Source of the DNA: Leptospira neocaledonica
GTDB lineage: Bacteria; Spirochaetota; Leptospiria; Leptospirales; Leptospiraceae
Direction: 5' to 3'
NCBI RefSeq assembly: GCF_002812205.1
Contig: NZ_NPEA01000009.1
Location: 1-64,000 of the forward strand
Length of the DNA: 64,000 nucleotides
Within the stretch, counting starts at the first letter, position 1. Each line of letters opens with the position of its first letter. Under the pieces are notes generated by a model that saw only the letters and a list, made by a program, of their open reading frames with translations, was not told the DNA's origin and searched no databases. Of the stretch, positions 44,299-53,271 are shown one piece after another. Both the position numbers and the translations under genes were made by a program.

Positions 44299-45450
44299 TT
44301 GTTCTCCAAACCGTTCCTCCTCCAACCCAGGACCGTAAAAGAAACGGGAAATCGCAAAACGGTCCTGGACGAACCCTACACCCTCTTCCCGGATAGAGAC
44401 GCCTTATTACTTAAGGATTTTCCAGTCCGGGTAAGTGTAGGAGATCCTCTCTACAAACAATCCTCAGGTTTAGTTTTATCTCCTGTAAACGGGATCGCTT
44501 CATTAGAACATAGTGAAGAAGGTTCCAAGATCCGTATTGTTCAAGACGGAAACTTTATAGGTTCCAAACCTTGGATCCCGAAAGTTCTCAAAAAAGAAGA
44601 AGCGCTTGAACCGATGGACAGGCTGGGTTTGGTCAGTCTGGATTTTCCGGAACATTCTCTTTTATCTTATTTCAAATCCAGACAAAAAACTTCACTTATT
44701 ATCTTAGCTCCATTTACTAGAACCCAAGATGTGGATTATCTTCCCGAGTTAAGAAAAAATTTAGAATGTCATACTCGCTTCTTGGAAGTTTTAAAATCTC
44801 TTTTTCCGGAAGCTCAGATCAGGGACTATATTTCCGGTCTGAAATCTCCCGTTAAAAATTATGCGTATCCTTGGGGAATTCCGGAATATTTCGTTTCTCA
44901 GACCGAAAAATTGCCTTTTTCTAAAATTAAGGAAATCTTATATTTAGGTCCTGAAACATTATATAATCTTTATAGAGCTTTATTTGCTGATTTTCCTTTT
45001 ATAGAAAGAGAGATTGCTCTCTATTTTTTAGGAAAGAATGGTGGGCTTAGAAAAGCGGATTCTACCGTCCGTATTCGCAATGGACAGAGTTTGAAATTTT
45101 TATTCGAAGAATATGGTTCTAAGTATTCCAATTTTACTCTAAACTCTTTTTATGAAAAAAACCCGGTCCGAGATATCAAAAAGGGTTTCTATTGGGATAT
45201 TAGACAAAATTATTCCTTAGTATTATTGACCAGACATGATTCTCAGAGACGAGAATTCCCATGTGTGGAATGCGGAGAATGTTCTTATAATTGTCCTACG
45301 CAGGCAAATCCAATGGCCTTGGTTTCCAGTTTTGGTAATTTTAATTCTTCTCTTTGTATGGAATGCGGGATCTGCACGTTTCTTTGTCCTTCTACCATTT
45401 CTTTAAGGACTAGAATTCGAACTTGGAAGGAGGCGAATCATGGCTTTTAG
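44299..45450 (+). CDS. RnfC-like iron-sulfur protein lacking flavin loop
   Basis: A 383-residue protein aligned by eye to RnfC. The N-terminal sandwich domain (VRVSVGDPLYKQ, then LSPVNGIASLEH) is followed by RLGLVSLDFPEHSL where RnfC has the Gly-rich FMN/NADH loop, so that loop looks lost. The C-terminal region keeps two 4Fe-4S motifs, CVECGECSYNCP and CMECGICTFLCPS. It would therefore move electrons through Fe-S clusters without the normal flavin site. TTG start at 44299 is likely but its AAAGGG is very close. Overlaps the next gene by 11 bases. Confidence 0.75.
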   Translation: MFSKPFLLQPRTVKETGNRKTVLDEPYTLFPDRDALLLKDFPVRVSVGDPLYKQSSGLVLSPVNGIASLEHSEEGSKIRIVQDGNFIGSKPWIPKVLKKEEALEPMDRLGLVSLDFPEHSLLSYFKSRQKTSLIILAPFTRTQDVDYLPELRKNLECHTRFLEVLKSLFPEAQIRDYISGLKSPVKNYAYPWGIPEYFVSQTEKLPFSKIKEILYLGPETLYNLYRALFADFPFIEREIALYFLGKNGGLRKADSTVRIRNGQSLKFLFEEYGSKYSNFTLNSFYEKNPVRDIKKGFYWDIRQNYSLVLLTRHDSQRREFPCVECGECSYNCPTQANPMALVSSFGNFNSSLCMECGICTFLCPSTISLRTRIRTWKEANHGF

Positions 45451-46348
45451 TTATGTTCTCTCCACCCAAAACGGTTTTTTCAGAAGAAAGGACCTTCTTT
45501 TGCCTGATATTCTTTTTACATGTTTGGCGGTCGGTCTTTTGGTTTTAGGCTCCGGTGGATCCTATTATCCGCTGGTTCCCGTAGGCTTCGGACTTTTATT
45601 CGGAGCGGTTGCTTACTTTCTTCTTACGGGAGGGAAGTCCTACCCATTGTATTGGGTAAATCATGCTTTGAGTTTTGCTCTTCTTCTGCCTAGAGATTCT
45701 AGATATGCTTTGCATGCAGTTCTTGCTATAGGCTTAGGACTTGGCCTTTGGTGGGTTTTGGAACAGAGATTAAAGATACGATTCCCTTTGGCCCTACTGC
45801 AATTTTTACTTTTTCTAATATTCTACTTTTTACCTGGAATAGATAGCTGGGCATCAGAACCTTCTTTTGTGTTCAGAGGATCTTCTTATCCTGATATATA
45901 TACTCCAGGTTTTTTCGCAGATATTACCTTACCTGATTTTAGATATTCTGCATTGGAAGCTTGCGGTGGATTCGGGATACTTTTAGTAGTACCTTTATTG
46001 TTAAGGAGTAGTGTGGCTCTTTTATTACCTTTGGGATTTTCTCTCCTTCTCTCCGTTTGGATCCATCTAGCCAAAATTCCAGGTTGGGAAACTGTTTCTG
46101 GTCCTGTTTGGTTGGGAACTTTCTCCTTCATTTTGCTTCTAAATTTACCTGGAAGAAATACGGGCTCACTTTTGCCTCTTTCTTTTTTGAGTTTGGCGCC
46201 TCTTGGGTTGGCAATTTTTTTCCTTCCCCCGGTCTTCGTTCCTACATTCCTGTGGGTCTCATCGTTTTTTTTCATTGAATCCCTCCTGATTCGTATTTTC
46301 CTAGGAGATAGGACAGAGAAGCATGAACCAGCTCCTCGCTTTACTTAA
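45440..46348 (+). CDS. RnfD-like membrane protein (degenerate)
   Basis: A 302-residue protein with about eight to nine membrane segments. By position and layout it resembles RnfD/NqrB: paired N-terminal spans, LLLPRDSRYALHAVLAIG, and a span pair beginning ALEACGGFGILLVVPLLL. The SGATxxT flavin-attachment motif is not present; FRGSSYPDIY occupies a similar place. No RnfA, B, E or G gene is adjacent, so it is a partial complex. Overlaps the RnfC-like gene upstream by 11 bases and the PtsN-like gene by 26 bases. Confidence 0.65.
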   Translation: MAFSYVLSTQNGFFRRKDLLLPDILFTCLAVGLLVLGSGGSYYPLVPVGFGLLFGAVAYFLLTGGKSYPLYWVNHALSFALLLPRDSRYALHAVLAIGLGLGLWWVLEQRLKIRFPLALLQFLLFLIFYFLPGIDSWASEPSFVFRGSSYPDIYTPGFFADITLPDFRYSALEACGGFGILLVVPLLLRSSVALLLPLGFSLLLSVWIHLAKIPGWETVSGPVWLGTFSFILLLNLPGRNTGSLLPLSFLSLAPLGLAIFFLPPVFVPTFLWVSSFFFIESLLIRIFLGDRTEKHEPAPRFT

Positions 46349-46778
46349 GCCAGAGACTGTAATTTTTGAAATAGAAGGTTCCTCTAAGGAAGAAGTGATT
46401 AACCAACTTCTCCAAAAGGCCGTCGACTCGACGCTTATTGCTAGGGACGATAGGGAACTTGTGTACGAATCTCTTATGGCGAGAGAAAAATCCATGTCCA
46501 CAGGCATCGGAAGCGGGGTAGCAATCCCGCATTGTTCGGTCAATCTGGTGGATGAGCTCAAATGTGTGATGGGCCTTTCTCGAAAGGGCATCGATTTTGA
46601 TGCAATCGACCATCTCCCCGTTCATATTTTTATTCTTCTAATCGTTCCCAAATCCAAATTCCAAGAACATATTAAGACCCTGGCTCAGATCGCAAAAACC
46701 CTCAATGTAAAAGAGGATCGCGAAAAACTGATCCTTTCCAAAAATTTCGAAGAGATCCGGAAAGCTTTCTCCGCTTGA
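46323..46778 (+). CDS. ptsN: PtsN-like EIIA(Ntr) protein
   Basis: A 151-residue phosphotransferase IIA domain of the fructose/nitrogen type. The phospho-acceptor His is in GSGVAIPHCSVNLV (about residue 67), with REKSMSTGIG before it. Full length for PtsN. Such proteins receive phosphate through HPr and regulate ion transport or metabolism by contact rather than sugar uptake. Its place between Rnf-like and permease genes, with a 26-base overlap upstream and a 12-base gap downstream, suggests it could control one of them. Confidence 0.9.
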   Translation: MNQLLALLKPETVIFEIEGSSKEEVINQLLQKAVDSTLIARDDRELVYESLMAREKSMSTGIGSGVAIPHCSVNLVDELKCVMGLSRKGIDFDAIDHLPVHIFILLIVPKSKFQEHIKTLAQIAKTLNVKEDREKLILSKNFEEIRKAFSA

Positions 46779-46790
46779 GAGGGTGAGAGT

Positions 46791-47693
46791 TTGTTAGAAG
46801 AAGCGAAACGCTTTTTGATTTTTGCGGTTTTCCTTTCCGCAATTGCAGTATTTTTCTCCCAGCTCAGATCTTTGAATAAGGAATTTTTAGAAGCGGATTC
46901 CGGAATCCAGGTCCAGGATTCCCAAGAAAAATCGACTAATACTGGTTTTGCGAAAGAATATCTGAAATTCTGGAAAGGTATGATCAGTTTTGATCTTGGA
47001 GAAACTGAATCCGGGGATCCTGTTCTTTCCCATATTCTTTCCAGATTTTGGCCAACTCTGCATTTGGCCGGGTTTGCGGTTATAACAGGCACATTCTTTT
47101 CCGTTTTTTTAGCCTTGGTATCTTTTCTTCCTCGTTTGAGATTTATAGGAGAAGTTTTCGGATTTATCAGTCAATTGATCTTATCCACTCCTGTATTCGT
47201 AGTTTCCGTTTTTCTGTTAGTCTTTTTTTTTCTGATACTTGGTTGGCTTCCTCCAGGAGGCTATGAGCCAGGGAATACTTCTTATGTGATTTTGCCTGGA
47301 ATTGCGCTTGGTTCCAGAATATTTGCCAGACTTTTTATTTTCGCCCACCAACTTGCCGGAACGGAAAAACAATCGGCTTACACAAATGTTTTAAAGGCGA
47401 GAGGATATTCGGAAAATCGAATATTGTTCCGGCACATTCTTCTGAAAGTTTCTCCTGTTCTTCTTATATTAATCTTATTAGATCTGAGTTCTTTACTTTC
47501 CGGTGCTATTGTTGTGGAGGAGATCTTCTTCTTTCCCGGAATAGGAAAGTCTATGTATCACGCGATAAGAACCATGGATTCTGCGTTACTTTCTGCACTT
47601 TTGTTTTATAGTGGAATGGTGTTTTATATTCTGACTAGGTTCTCGGAAAAAGTTCGGGACAGGTTATTGGGTTGGGAGGCGGGTGCTGCTTGA
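46791..47693 (+). CDS. ABC transporter permease, DppB-type
   Basis: A 300-residue permease of the peptide/nickel type. One N-terminal membrane segment (about 5-25), a periplasmic stretch (about 25-85), then five more spans. The EAA loop appears as LKARGYSENRILFRHILLKVSP (key parts: ARGYSENR, FRHILL), and the following VVEEIFFFPGIGKSMYHAI is highly typical. TTG start. No ATPase or binding-protein gene is adjacent, so those components must be encoded elsewhere. Overlaps the second permease gene (TTGA). Confidence 0.88.
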   Translation: MLEEAKRFLIFAVFLSAIAVFFSQLRSLNKEFLEADSGIQVQDSQEKSTNTGFAKEYLKFWKGMISFDLGETESGDPVLSHILSRFWPTLHLAGFAVITGTFFSVFLALVSFLPRLRFIGEVFGFISQLILSTPVFVVSVFLLVFFFLILGWLPPGGYEPGNTSYVILPGIALGSRIFARLFIFAHQLAGTEKQSAYTNVLKARGYSENRILFRHILLKVSPVLLILILLDLSSLLSGAIVVEEIFFFPGIGKSMYHAIRTMDSALLSALLFYSGMVFYILTRFSEKVRDRLLGWEAGAA

Positions 47694-48460
47694 AAACAAT
47701 AAACCTGCTTCGTTATAGCACAATTTCTCTATATTTAATTTTAGTAATATTCGGGATATTATTCAAATCTGCTCCTACGGACTTGAATTTGAAGGAATCT
47801 TTTCTTTCTCCTTCTTTGGATTTTCCGTTCGGTAAAGATAGATTAGGAAGAGACGTCTTTTCTATGTTTGCATACGGAAGTTTGGCGACCTTCTTATTCG
47901 CTTTTCCTGCAAGAGTCCTTACTTTGATTGTGGCTTCCTTGGTCGGTTTAGTCTCTTATACTAGCCCATTCTTCAAAAAGAATGTTTTCTCCCCTTTGTC
48001 TTCCGTATTTATTTCTCTTCCTTCTCTACTTTTAGCATTATTAGTGGTCCAGGTATTCGGAGCGGGACCTGTTCCTTTGTTTTTGGCAATCATTCTTGGT
48101 GATTGGGCTCAGGCCTACGAAACTGTTCGAGCTAAAATAGACGAGGTTAGTACAAGCGGATATGCGTTATCTGCTTCTTGTTTTGGAGCGAGTAGGTCCT
48201 ATATTTTTAGGGCGCATCTTCTTCCTCAGGCATTTCAAATATTGAGAGTACTTTTGTTTACAGGTCTTCCCGCTGTGGTGATGACACTTGCAATATTCGG
48301 ATTTTTAGGAATTTCTGCCGGAGGAGAAGTATTTGGCCCAGGTTTGGGAGAACAAATTGCGTTTTCCAAAGATTACGCACAGAGTGCTCCTTGGTCTTTA
48401 ATTTTCCCCACCTTGGGAATTTTAGGTTTAGTAATGACAGTGGGAGGAAAACGTTCTTGA
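47690..48460 (+). CDS. ABC transporter permease, DppC-type
   Basis: A 256-residue partner of the preceding permease. TTG at 47690 overlaps the upstream stop and has GGAGG 11 bases before it. Five or six membrane spans; the DppC signature FPFGKDRLGRDVFSMFAYGS follows the first span, and the EAA loop is YALSASCFGASRSYIFRAHLLP-like (key parts: SCFGASR, FRAHLLP). It should form the channel with the DppB-like subunit. Substrate unknown. The stop overlaps the TTG start of the PEGA gene. Confidence 0.87.
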   Translation: MKTINLLRYSTISLYLILVIFGILFKSAPTDLNLKESFLSPSLDFPFGKDRLGRDVFSMFAYGSLATFLFAFPARVLTLIVASLVGLVSYTSPFFKKNVFSPLSSVFISLPSLLLALLVVQVFGAGPVPLFLAIILGDWAQAYETVRAKIDEVSTSGYALSASCFGASRSYIFRAHLLPQAFQILRVLLFTGLPAVVMTLAIFGFLGISAGGEVFGPGLGEQIAFSKDYAQSAPWSLIFPTLGILGLVMTVGGKRS

Positions 48461-50085
48461 ACTTATTATTCTTCCGAAAGGTATCCGCCTTTGTTTTGCT
48501 AATTTGTTTGGCTCCTTTGTTCGTCGGAACTCCAACATATGCTATAGACGAATATTATCGTTTTCCTGAATATTCTTCTCCCGAGAAAATCCAATTTGAG
48601 AAGGAAAGAAAACTATGTATTTTCCCTCTTAGGAATTTATCCGGCGATTCCTCTTTGGATTTCTATTCTTCAGGTTATGCTTCCGTTTTATATTCTGGTT
48701 TAAAATCTTTAGTTCAGATCTACGATGAATCTTTAATCCCTAAGTCTATCCAACATTCTTTTGGTCCAAATCCGTCGGAGGTTAAACCGAATTTAAGAGA
48801 GGGAGAATGGGATTATGCAGGACTTGAAAAACTAAAGAAGGGAGAACTTTCCTTAAACGTATCCAAAGACCCTAGATATTTGGCTTTAAAGGTCCAACCT
48901 TACGAAACAGAGACTGCTCCCGACGAAGGATTCATTATTCCAATCTCCAGAAAATACGACTGTTTTTATTCCACCTACGGAGAATTTGAGAAGAAGGGAG
49001 AAGAAATCCGAATTAGTATCCGAATGAGGTCTTCTAAAGATGGATCTAAAAAAGAATTCTTTCATAAAACAAGCGTTAGGCGTTCTTATCAGGAATTAAC
49101 CCCCGTTATAGAGGAGATCCGGAAAATACTTTTGGGGAAACATACAAAAGCACTTTTCGTCAAAACCGGAAATCAATACGATTCTTTGGTGTTTTTGGAC
49201 GGGAATTATATAGGTAAAACTCCTTTAAAAAGAAATGATATTCTTTCTGGGATTCACGATATTCGTATCACTAAAAACGGATATTCCGACTGGATAGGCC
49301 AAGTGGATCTGAGAGAATCTCCTAAGGACCTTGATATTATATTAGAAAAAGATAAAAAAGAAGGTTTTCTCTCCGTAGATTCCGACCCTCAAGGGGCCAA
49401 GGTCTATTTAGGCTCCGAATATTTAGGAATTACTCCGCTCGTAAAAGTTCCCGTTAAAATAGGATGGAATAGATTAAGATTCGTTTTAGGCGATCATGTA
49501 GACCAATTCAAAGGAGTGGAGATTAAAAAAGGAGAAGTATCCGAAGTTAAAGCTAAGCTGAAAGAAGGAGAGTCCGTTTCATATTATAAGAATAAAAAAT
49601 ATTTATTCTTAGATCATACCTATGACGATTTCGCGATTTATTCCCTTTACGGAAGTTTGTTCTTCTATGCAGGTTATTATTATTTCAATCTAAGGGCAGA
49701 TCAGGCTTTGGAAAACGCAAGGCCGATGGTTCAAATCACAAATTTTACGGCTCTGGAGGCATTGCAGCAATCTTCTCCTAATTTTCAGACATTTGCGCTT
49801 TCTTATCTTTATCAGGAAAGTATCTATAACGACGCTAAGAGTAAATCCGACTATTTCAGATCTATTTCCGGAAGATTCGGAAAACACCAAGGGATCCAAG
49901 GTGGACTCATGTTATATGGGATCGGGACGATGCTGATATTATCAGCTACATTCTACGCTCTAGGATTGGATTCTGAAACCTTGGAAGTAGGAGTGGCTCC
50001 GGTCAAAACTATGCCTACTTTTGTTAGAGGTTTGGAAGGGCAGTATGAAACCGAGTCTTATGCAAAATTTAATATGAAATTTTGA
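48457..50085 (+). CDS. Exported PEGA-domain protein
   Basis: A 542-residue exported protein. TTG at 48457 overlaps the permease stop, with GGAGG about nine bases upstream; it opens a signal peptide (VSAFVLLICLAPLFVG). After an N-terminal region (about 35-230), two PEGA repeats occur (about 240-310 and 312-385): SLVFLDGNYIGKTPLK and AKVYLGSEYLGITPLVKVPV. The C-terminal part has two hydrophobic segments (near 415-430 and 490-510). PEGA domains usually mediate envelope contacts. Last gene of the Rnf-like/permease operon. Confidence 0.82.
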   Translation: MNLLFFRKVSAFVLLICLAPLFVGTPTYAIDEYYRFPEYSSPEKIQFEKERKLCIFPLRNLSGDSSLDFYSSGYASVLYSGLKSLVQIYDESLIPKSIQHSFGPNPSEVKPNLREGEWDYAGLEKLKKGELSLNVSKDPRYLALKVQPYETETAPDEGFIIPISRKYDCFYSTYGEFEKKGEEIRISIRMRSSKDGSKKEFFHKTSVRRSYQELTPVIEEIRKILLGKHTKALFVKTGNQYDSLVFLDGNYIGKTPLKRNDILSGIHDIRITKNGYSDWIGQVDLRESPKDLDIILEKDKKEGFLSVDSDPQGAKVYLGSEYLGITPLVKVPVKIGWNRLRFVLGDHVDQFKGVEIKKGEVSEVKAKLKEGESVSYYKNKKYLFLDHTYDDFAIYSLYGSLFFYAGYYYFNLRADQALENARPMVQITNFTALEALQQSSPNFQTFALSYLYQESIYNDAKSKSDYFRSISGRFGKHQGIQGGLMLYGIGTMLILSATFYALGLDSETLEVGVAPVKTMPTFVRGLEGQYETESYAKFNMKF

Positions 50086-50100
50086 TATTGGCAGAAGTTT

Positions 50101-50730
50101 ATGAACGAATCCGAAATTCTACAAAATGAATTCTTCCTTATTTTAAAAAGCGCCGGAGTTTCGGAAGAACTTGTCCGGAAATCTTGGGAAGAAATTCGCA
50201 GCAGATATTCCGAGCCTCACAGAAAATATCATACCTTAACTCATTTGTATTATTTTCTGAATCGATTGAAGGAATTTCAAAATCGCATTTCGGATTGGGA
50301 TACCGTCTTGCTCGCTCTCTTTTATCACGATTTAATTTACGACGTGAAAGAGAAGGATAACGAAGAACAAAGCGCGGATATTTCCCAAACAAGACTCGAA
50401 CTTTTCGGATATTCGAAAGATAGAATCAGTTTATGTAAAAATTTGATCTTAGCGACCAAAACTCACGAGTCCATTCAAGATGATACGGCAGATCTTTTTA
50501 CAGATTGTGATCTTTCTATCTTGGGTGCCGAGCAGAAATATTATCAGGAATATTCTGAGCAGATTAGAGAAGAATATAATATATATCCGGATGAACTATA
50601 TAAACCGGGTAGGAAAAAAGTGTTGGAACATTTTTTGTCGATGGATTTTATCTTTAAAACTAAAGAATATAGAGAAAAAAAAGAAAAACGGGCCAGAGAA
50701 AATCTGAGCTGGGAACTGGGGACTTTATAA
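50101..50730 (+). CDS. HD-domain phosphohydrolase
   Basis: A 209-residue protein of the predicted metal-dependent HD superfamily. Motifs: RKYHTLTHLYYFL with the first His, then FYHDLIYDVKEKDNEEQSA with the HD pair, and a later DLFTDCDLSILG with the last Asp. All ligands are present. These enzymes hydrolyse phosphate esters; the substrate is unknown. Fifteen bases downstream of the PEGA gene, so it may be on the same transcript. The C-terminus is strongly charged. Confidence 0.87.
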   Translation: MNESEILQNEFFLILKSAGVSEELVRKSWEEIRSRYSEPHRKYHTLTHLYYFLNRLKEFQNRISDWDTVLLALFYHDLIYDVKEKDNEEQSADISQTRLELFGYSKDRISLCKNLILATKTHESIQDDTADLFTDCDLSILGAEQKYYQEYSEQIREEYNIYPDELYKPGRKKVLEHFLSMDFIFKTKEYREKKEKRARENLSWELGTL

Positions 50731-50766
50731 AATCGACTTCCTGTTTTGGGGAAAGGCAGGTAACGT

Positions 50767-51138
50767 ATGAATCAAACTTCTCTAAAGGTGGTGGAAATTA
50801 AAACATTTCTACCCGCAAAAAATTTTGAAATTTCCAAACAGTTTTATGAAGAGATCGGATTTACTAAAAGATCCGACTCGGATGGGGTTGCTTACTTCTG
50901 TGTAGACAATTCGAGTTTTCTTCTCCAGGATTTTTATAACCAAGAGTTGGCCGAAAACTTAATGATGCATCTTTTGGTGGAAGATGTGCGTGCTTGGTAT
51001 AAAAACCTGAAAAGCAAAAATATAGAAGAAAAGTTTCAGGTAAAATTGACCGAACCTGAAGAAAGACCTTGGAGGATGATCGATTTTGTTCTGATCGATC
51101 CTTCCGGAGTTCTCTGGCGTATTGGCCAAAATATTTAA
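50767..51138 (+). CDS. VOC/glyoxalase-fold protein
   Basis: A 123-residue vicinal-oxygen-chelate protein: two beta-alpha-beta units, with FEISKQFYEEIGFTKRS at the start of the first and DVRAWYKNLKSK in the second. It ends DPSGVLWRIGQN. Several usual metal ligands are not clear, so it may be a non-enzymatic binding protein. Four-base convergent overlap with folC. Confidence 0.83.
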   Translation: MNQTSLKVVEIKTFLPAKNFEISKQFYEEIGFTKRSDSDGVAYFCVDNSSFLLQDFYNQELAENLMMHLLVEDVRAWYKNLKSKNIEEKFQVKLTEPEERPWRMIDFVLIDPSGVLWRIGQNI

Positions 51139-52346
51139 ATATCTGTTTTGATATAAGAATATAATCTAAAACTTCCTAAGACCAGGAACCCTTCCGTAGC
51201 ATCTGATGTTTTTAGAATTTCTGAAAGTTTTTCCGGAGGGATAGAATAAGATCCGTATCCTTCCGGAAGTTTAAATTCTTTAGAATCTAAAAAATACAAA
51301 TTCGATTTTTGAGTTTTTGTATATTCCAAAAGTTTTTCCGCCATGGATTCTCCCTCTTTGTCGGGTAAAAATCCTGCTATGATGGAGAATCTTTTGCCTG
51401 GAAATGCAGAAGGTAAAGATGCAAGTGTAACTCGAATTGCATCCGGATTATGAGCCGGATCGAATACGATCAAAGGAGAATCGGATACGGTCTCTAATCT
51501 GCCAGGTGGAAGGGCAAGAGGTTTAGAGTTTGTTTGTTCAACTTTTTCCAAAGAAGGCAGTTTTTTAGAAATATATTCCTGTAAGTTCCGTACGATAAAC
51601 TTCACATATTCTTGATTATGATCTAGATAGGATTTTCCTTCGAGAAGAGAGGGAAAAAGATGTAGTTCTAGTTCTTTTTCGGAACAAAATTTTTTTAGTA
51701 TCTTTAAGAGAGAAGCCTCCGGTTCTAATGCGAATACAATTTTAGTTCTTTCGGATACGATTCCCAATTTTTCTTTCAAAATGGCTTCTTTTGTATTTCC
51801 TAAGACAGCCTTATGATCTTCTCCAATCGCGCAGAGAACTACTATGTCCGCTTCTGCCAATTTGGTCGCGTCCAGTCTTCCTCCTAATCCTGCCTCGTAT
51901 ACTTGGACTGCAATATCCTTCTTTTCGAATAAAACGAAAGATCCTAGGGTAAACCATTCAAACCAGGAGAGAAAGGAAAGCTCTTCCGAGTTACTTTCCG
52001 CAAATAGTATATTAGAGATCTCTTTTAGATCTTCTTCTTTTACCGGATCGAAATTCGGGCCGAGTCTGATCCTTTCTTTCGGATCGAGTAGATGAGGAGA
52101 AGTATAAAGACCTGTCTTGTATCCTAGATTCGAAAAACTTCCCGCTAAAAAATGGGAAACGGAACCTTTTCCATTTGTCCCGACTACTGAGATCCTAAAC
52201 CTTTCTTTTTTTCGATCTCTCCATCCATGGGAATCGATCAGATTACGGAACGGATCAAGAGAATAATTTCCAAATACGTTAAAATTCCTGGTCTTTTCTA
52301 AATTGGTTAATTTGGATCCGAATTCTAAAAAATCTGGAATAGACAT
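51135..52346 (-). CDS. folC: Folylpolyglutamate/dihydrofolate synthase
   Basis: A 403-residue FolC, which adds glutamate to (dihydro)folate or joins dihydropteroate to glutamate. The P-loop VGTNGKGSVSHFLAG is at about residues 51-65, followed by GLYTSPHLLDPKERI. YEAGLGGRLDATKL and the C-terminal FDPAHNPDAI motifs are typical. It uses ATP. It is 21 bases downstream of aroE on the same strand; shared transcription is likely. Confidence 0.94.
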   Translation of the reverse strand: MSIPDFLEFGSKLTNLEKTRNFNVFGNYSLDPFRNLIDSHGWRDRKKERFRISVVGTNGKGSVSHFLAGSFSNLGYKTGLYTSPHLLDPKERIRLGPNFDPVKEEDLKEISNILFAESNSEELSFLSWFEWFTLGSFVLFEKKDIAVQVYEAGLGGRLDATKLAEADIVVLCAIGEDHKAVLGNTKEAILKEKLGIVSERTKIVFALEPEASLLKILKKFCSEKELELHLFPSLLEGKSYLDHNQEYVKFIVRNLQEYISKKLPSLEKVEQTNSKPLALPPGRLETVSDSPLIVFDPAHNPDAIRVTLASLPSAFPGKRFSIIAGFLPDKEGESMAEKLLEYTKTQKSNLYFLDSKEFKLPEGYGSYSIPPEKLSEILKTSDATEGFLVLGSFRLYSYIKTDI

Positions 52347-52367
52347 TTATAATTTTCTAATATTTTC

Positions 52368-53234
52368 TCAGACGTATCCAAGCGCTTTTAATAGCCGAGA
52401 TCTTCCTTTTTCTATCAGGTCGGGGCTTAAGTTTACGCCTGTAAATAATCTGAATTGTTCGACTGCTTGGTAGAGTAACATCTCTGTTCCCGGCACAATA
52501 TTCGCACCCTTCTTCTTAGCTCCTAAAACCAAAGGAGTTTCCAATGGATTGTAAACTATATCGAATACTACCTGTCCTTCGACAAAATAGGACTCTGGGA
52601 TTGCAGGTCCCGGATCTTTCCCTTTCATTCCGAGAGGGGTCGTATGAATGATGAGCGAATATTCTGAAAAACTCTTTTGTACTTCGTTTAGGTCGACGGA
52701 TCGGATCTTCGCAGAAGAAACATTGGAAAGTAATCCGATTAATTCTTCCGAAGTTTTGGGATTTCTTGCGGCGATGGTAAGATCTTGTACTCCAGCTTCT
52801 TTCAATAATGTGAAAGAAATTCCTCGAGCACTTCCGCCGCTTCCGATCAATAGAACTTTTCCTTTTAAACTTTCCGGAAAAGATTCTTGGATAGAGCGGA
52901 CAGCACCGATTCCGTCCGTATTATGCGCGCTAATCGATCCGTTCTCAAAAACTAAAGTGTTACTTGCTCTCACTGCTTGGGAGGTTTCGTCTGTTTTGTC
53001 TGCGAGAAGGAACGCATTTTCTTTATGAGGGATGGTGACTGACAAACCTTTGATCCCGAACTTGGACAAAGAAAGAAGTTCCTTTTTTTCCAAAGTTTCC
53101 ACAGGAAAAACCAAATATCCGCAGTCCAGACTTAGGTCCTCATACCAAGAGCTATGTAATAGGGGCGACAAGGTATGAGATAAAGGCTGGCCAACGATTC
53201 CGAAGTATTTTGAGCTGTCTCGAAAGATTTTCAA
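52368..53234 (-). CDS. aroE: Shikimate dehydrogenase
   Basis: A 288-residue AroE from TTG 53234, chosen because the conserved N-terminus KYFGIVGQPLSHTLSPLLH begins shortly after; the frame stays open upstream to 53348 but that part has no family likeness. Catalytic Lys is in VTIPHKENAF, the NADP loop in LIGSGGSARGISF, and NTDGIGAVR and TTPLGM are present. It reduces 3-dehydroshikimate with NADPH. The upstream extension would overlap the divergent gene at 53272, a further reason to prefer the short form. Confidence 0.92.
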   Translation of the reverse strand: MKIFRDSSKYFGIVGQPLSHTLSPLLHSSWYEDLSLDCGYLVFPVETLEKKELLSLSKFGIKGLSVTIPHKENAFLLADKTDETSQAVRASNTLVFENGSISAHNTDGIGAVRSIQESFPESLKGKVLLIGSGGSARGISFTLLKEAGVQDLTIAARNPKTSEELIGLLSNVSSAKIRSVDLNEVQKSFSEYSLIIHTTPLGMKGKDPGPAIPESYFVEGQVVFDIVYNPLETPLVLGAKKKGANIVPGTEMLLYQAVEQFRLFTGVNLSPDLIEKGRSRLLKALGYV

Positions 53235-53271
53235 TGGGTTCTGCTTCTTTTTTACTAAAATTCTCGACTTT

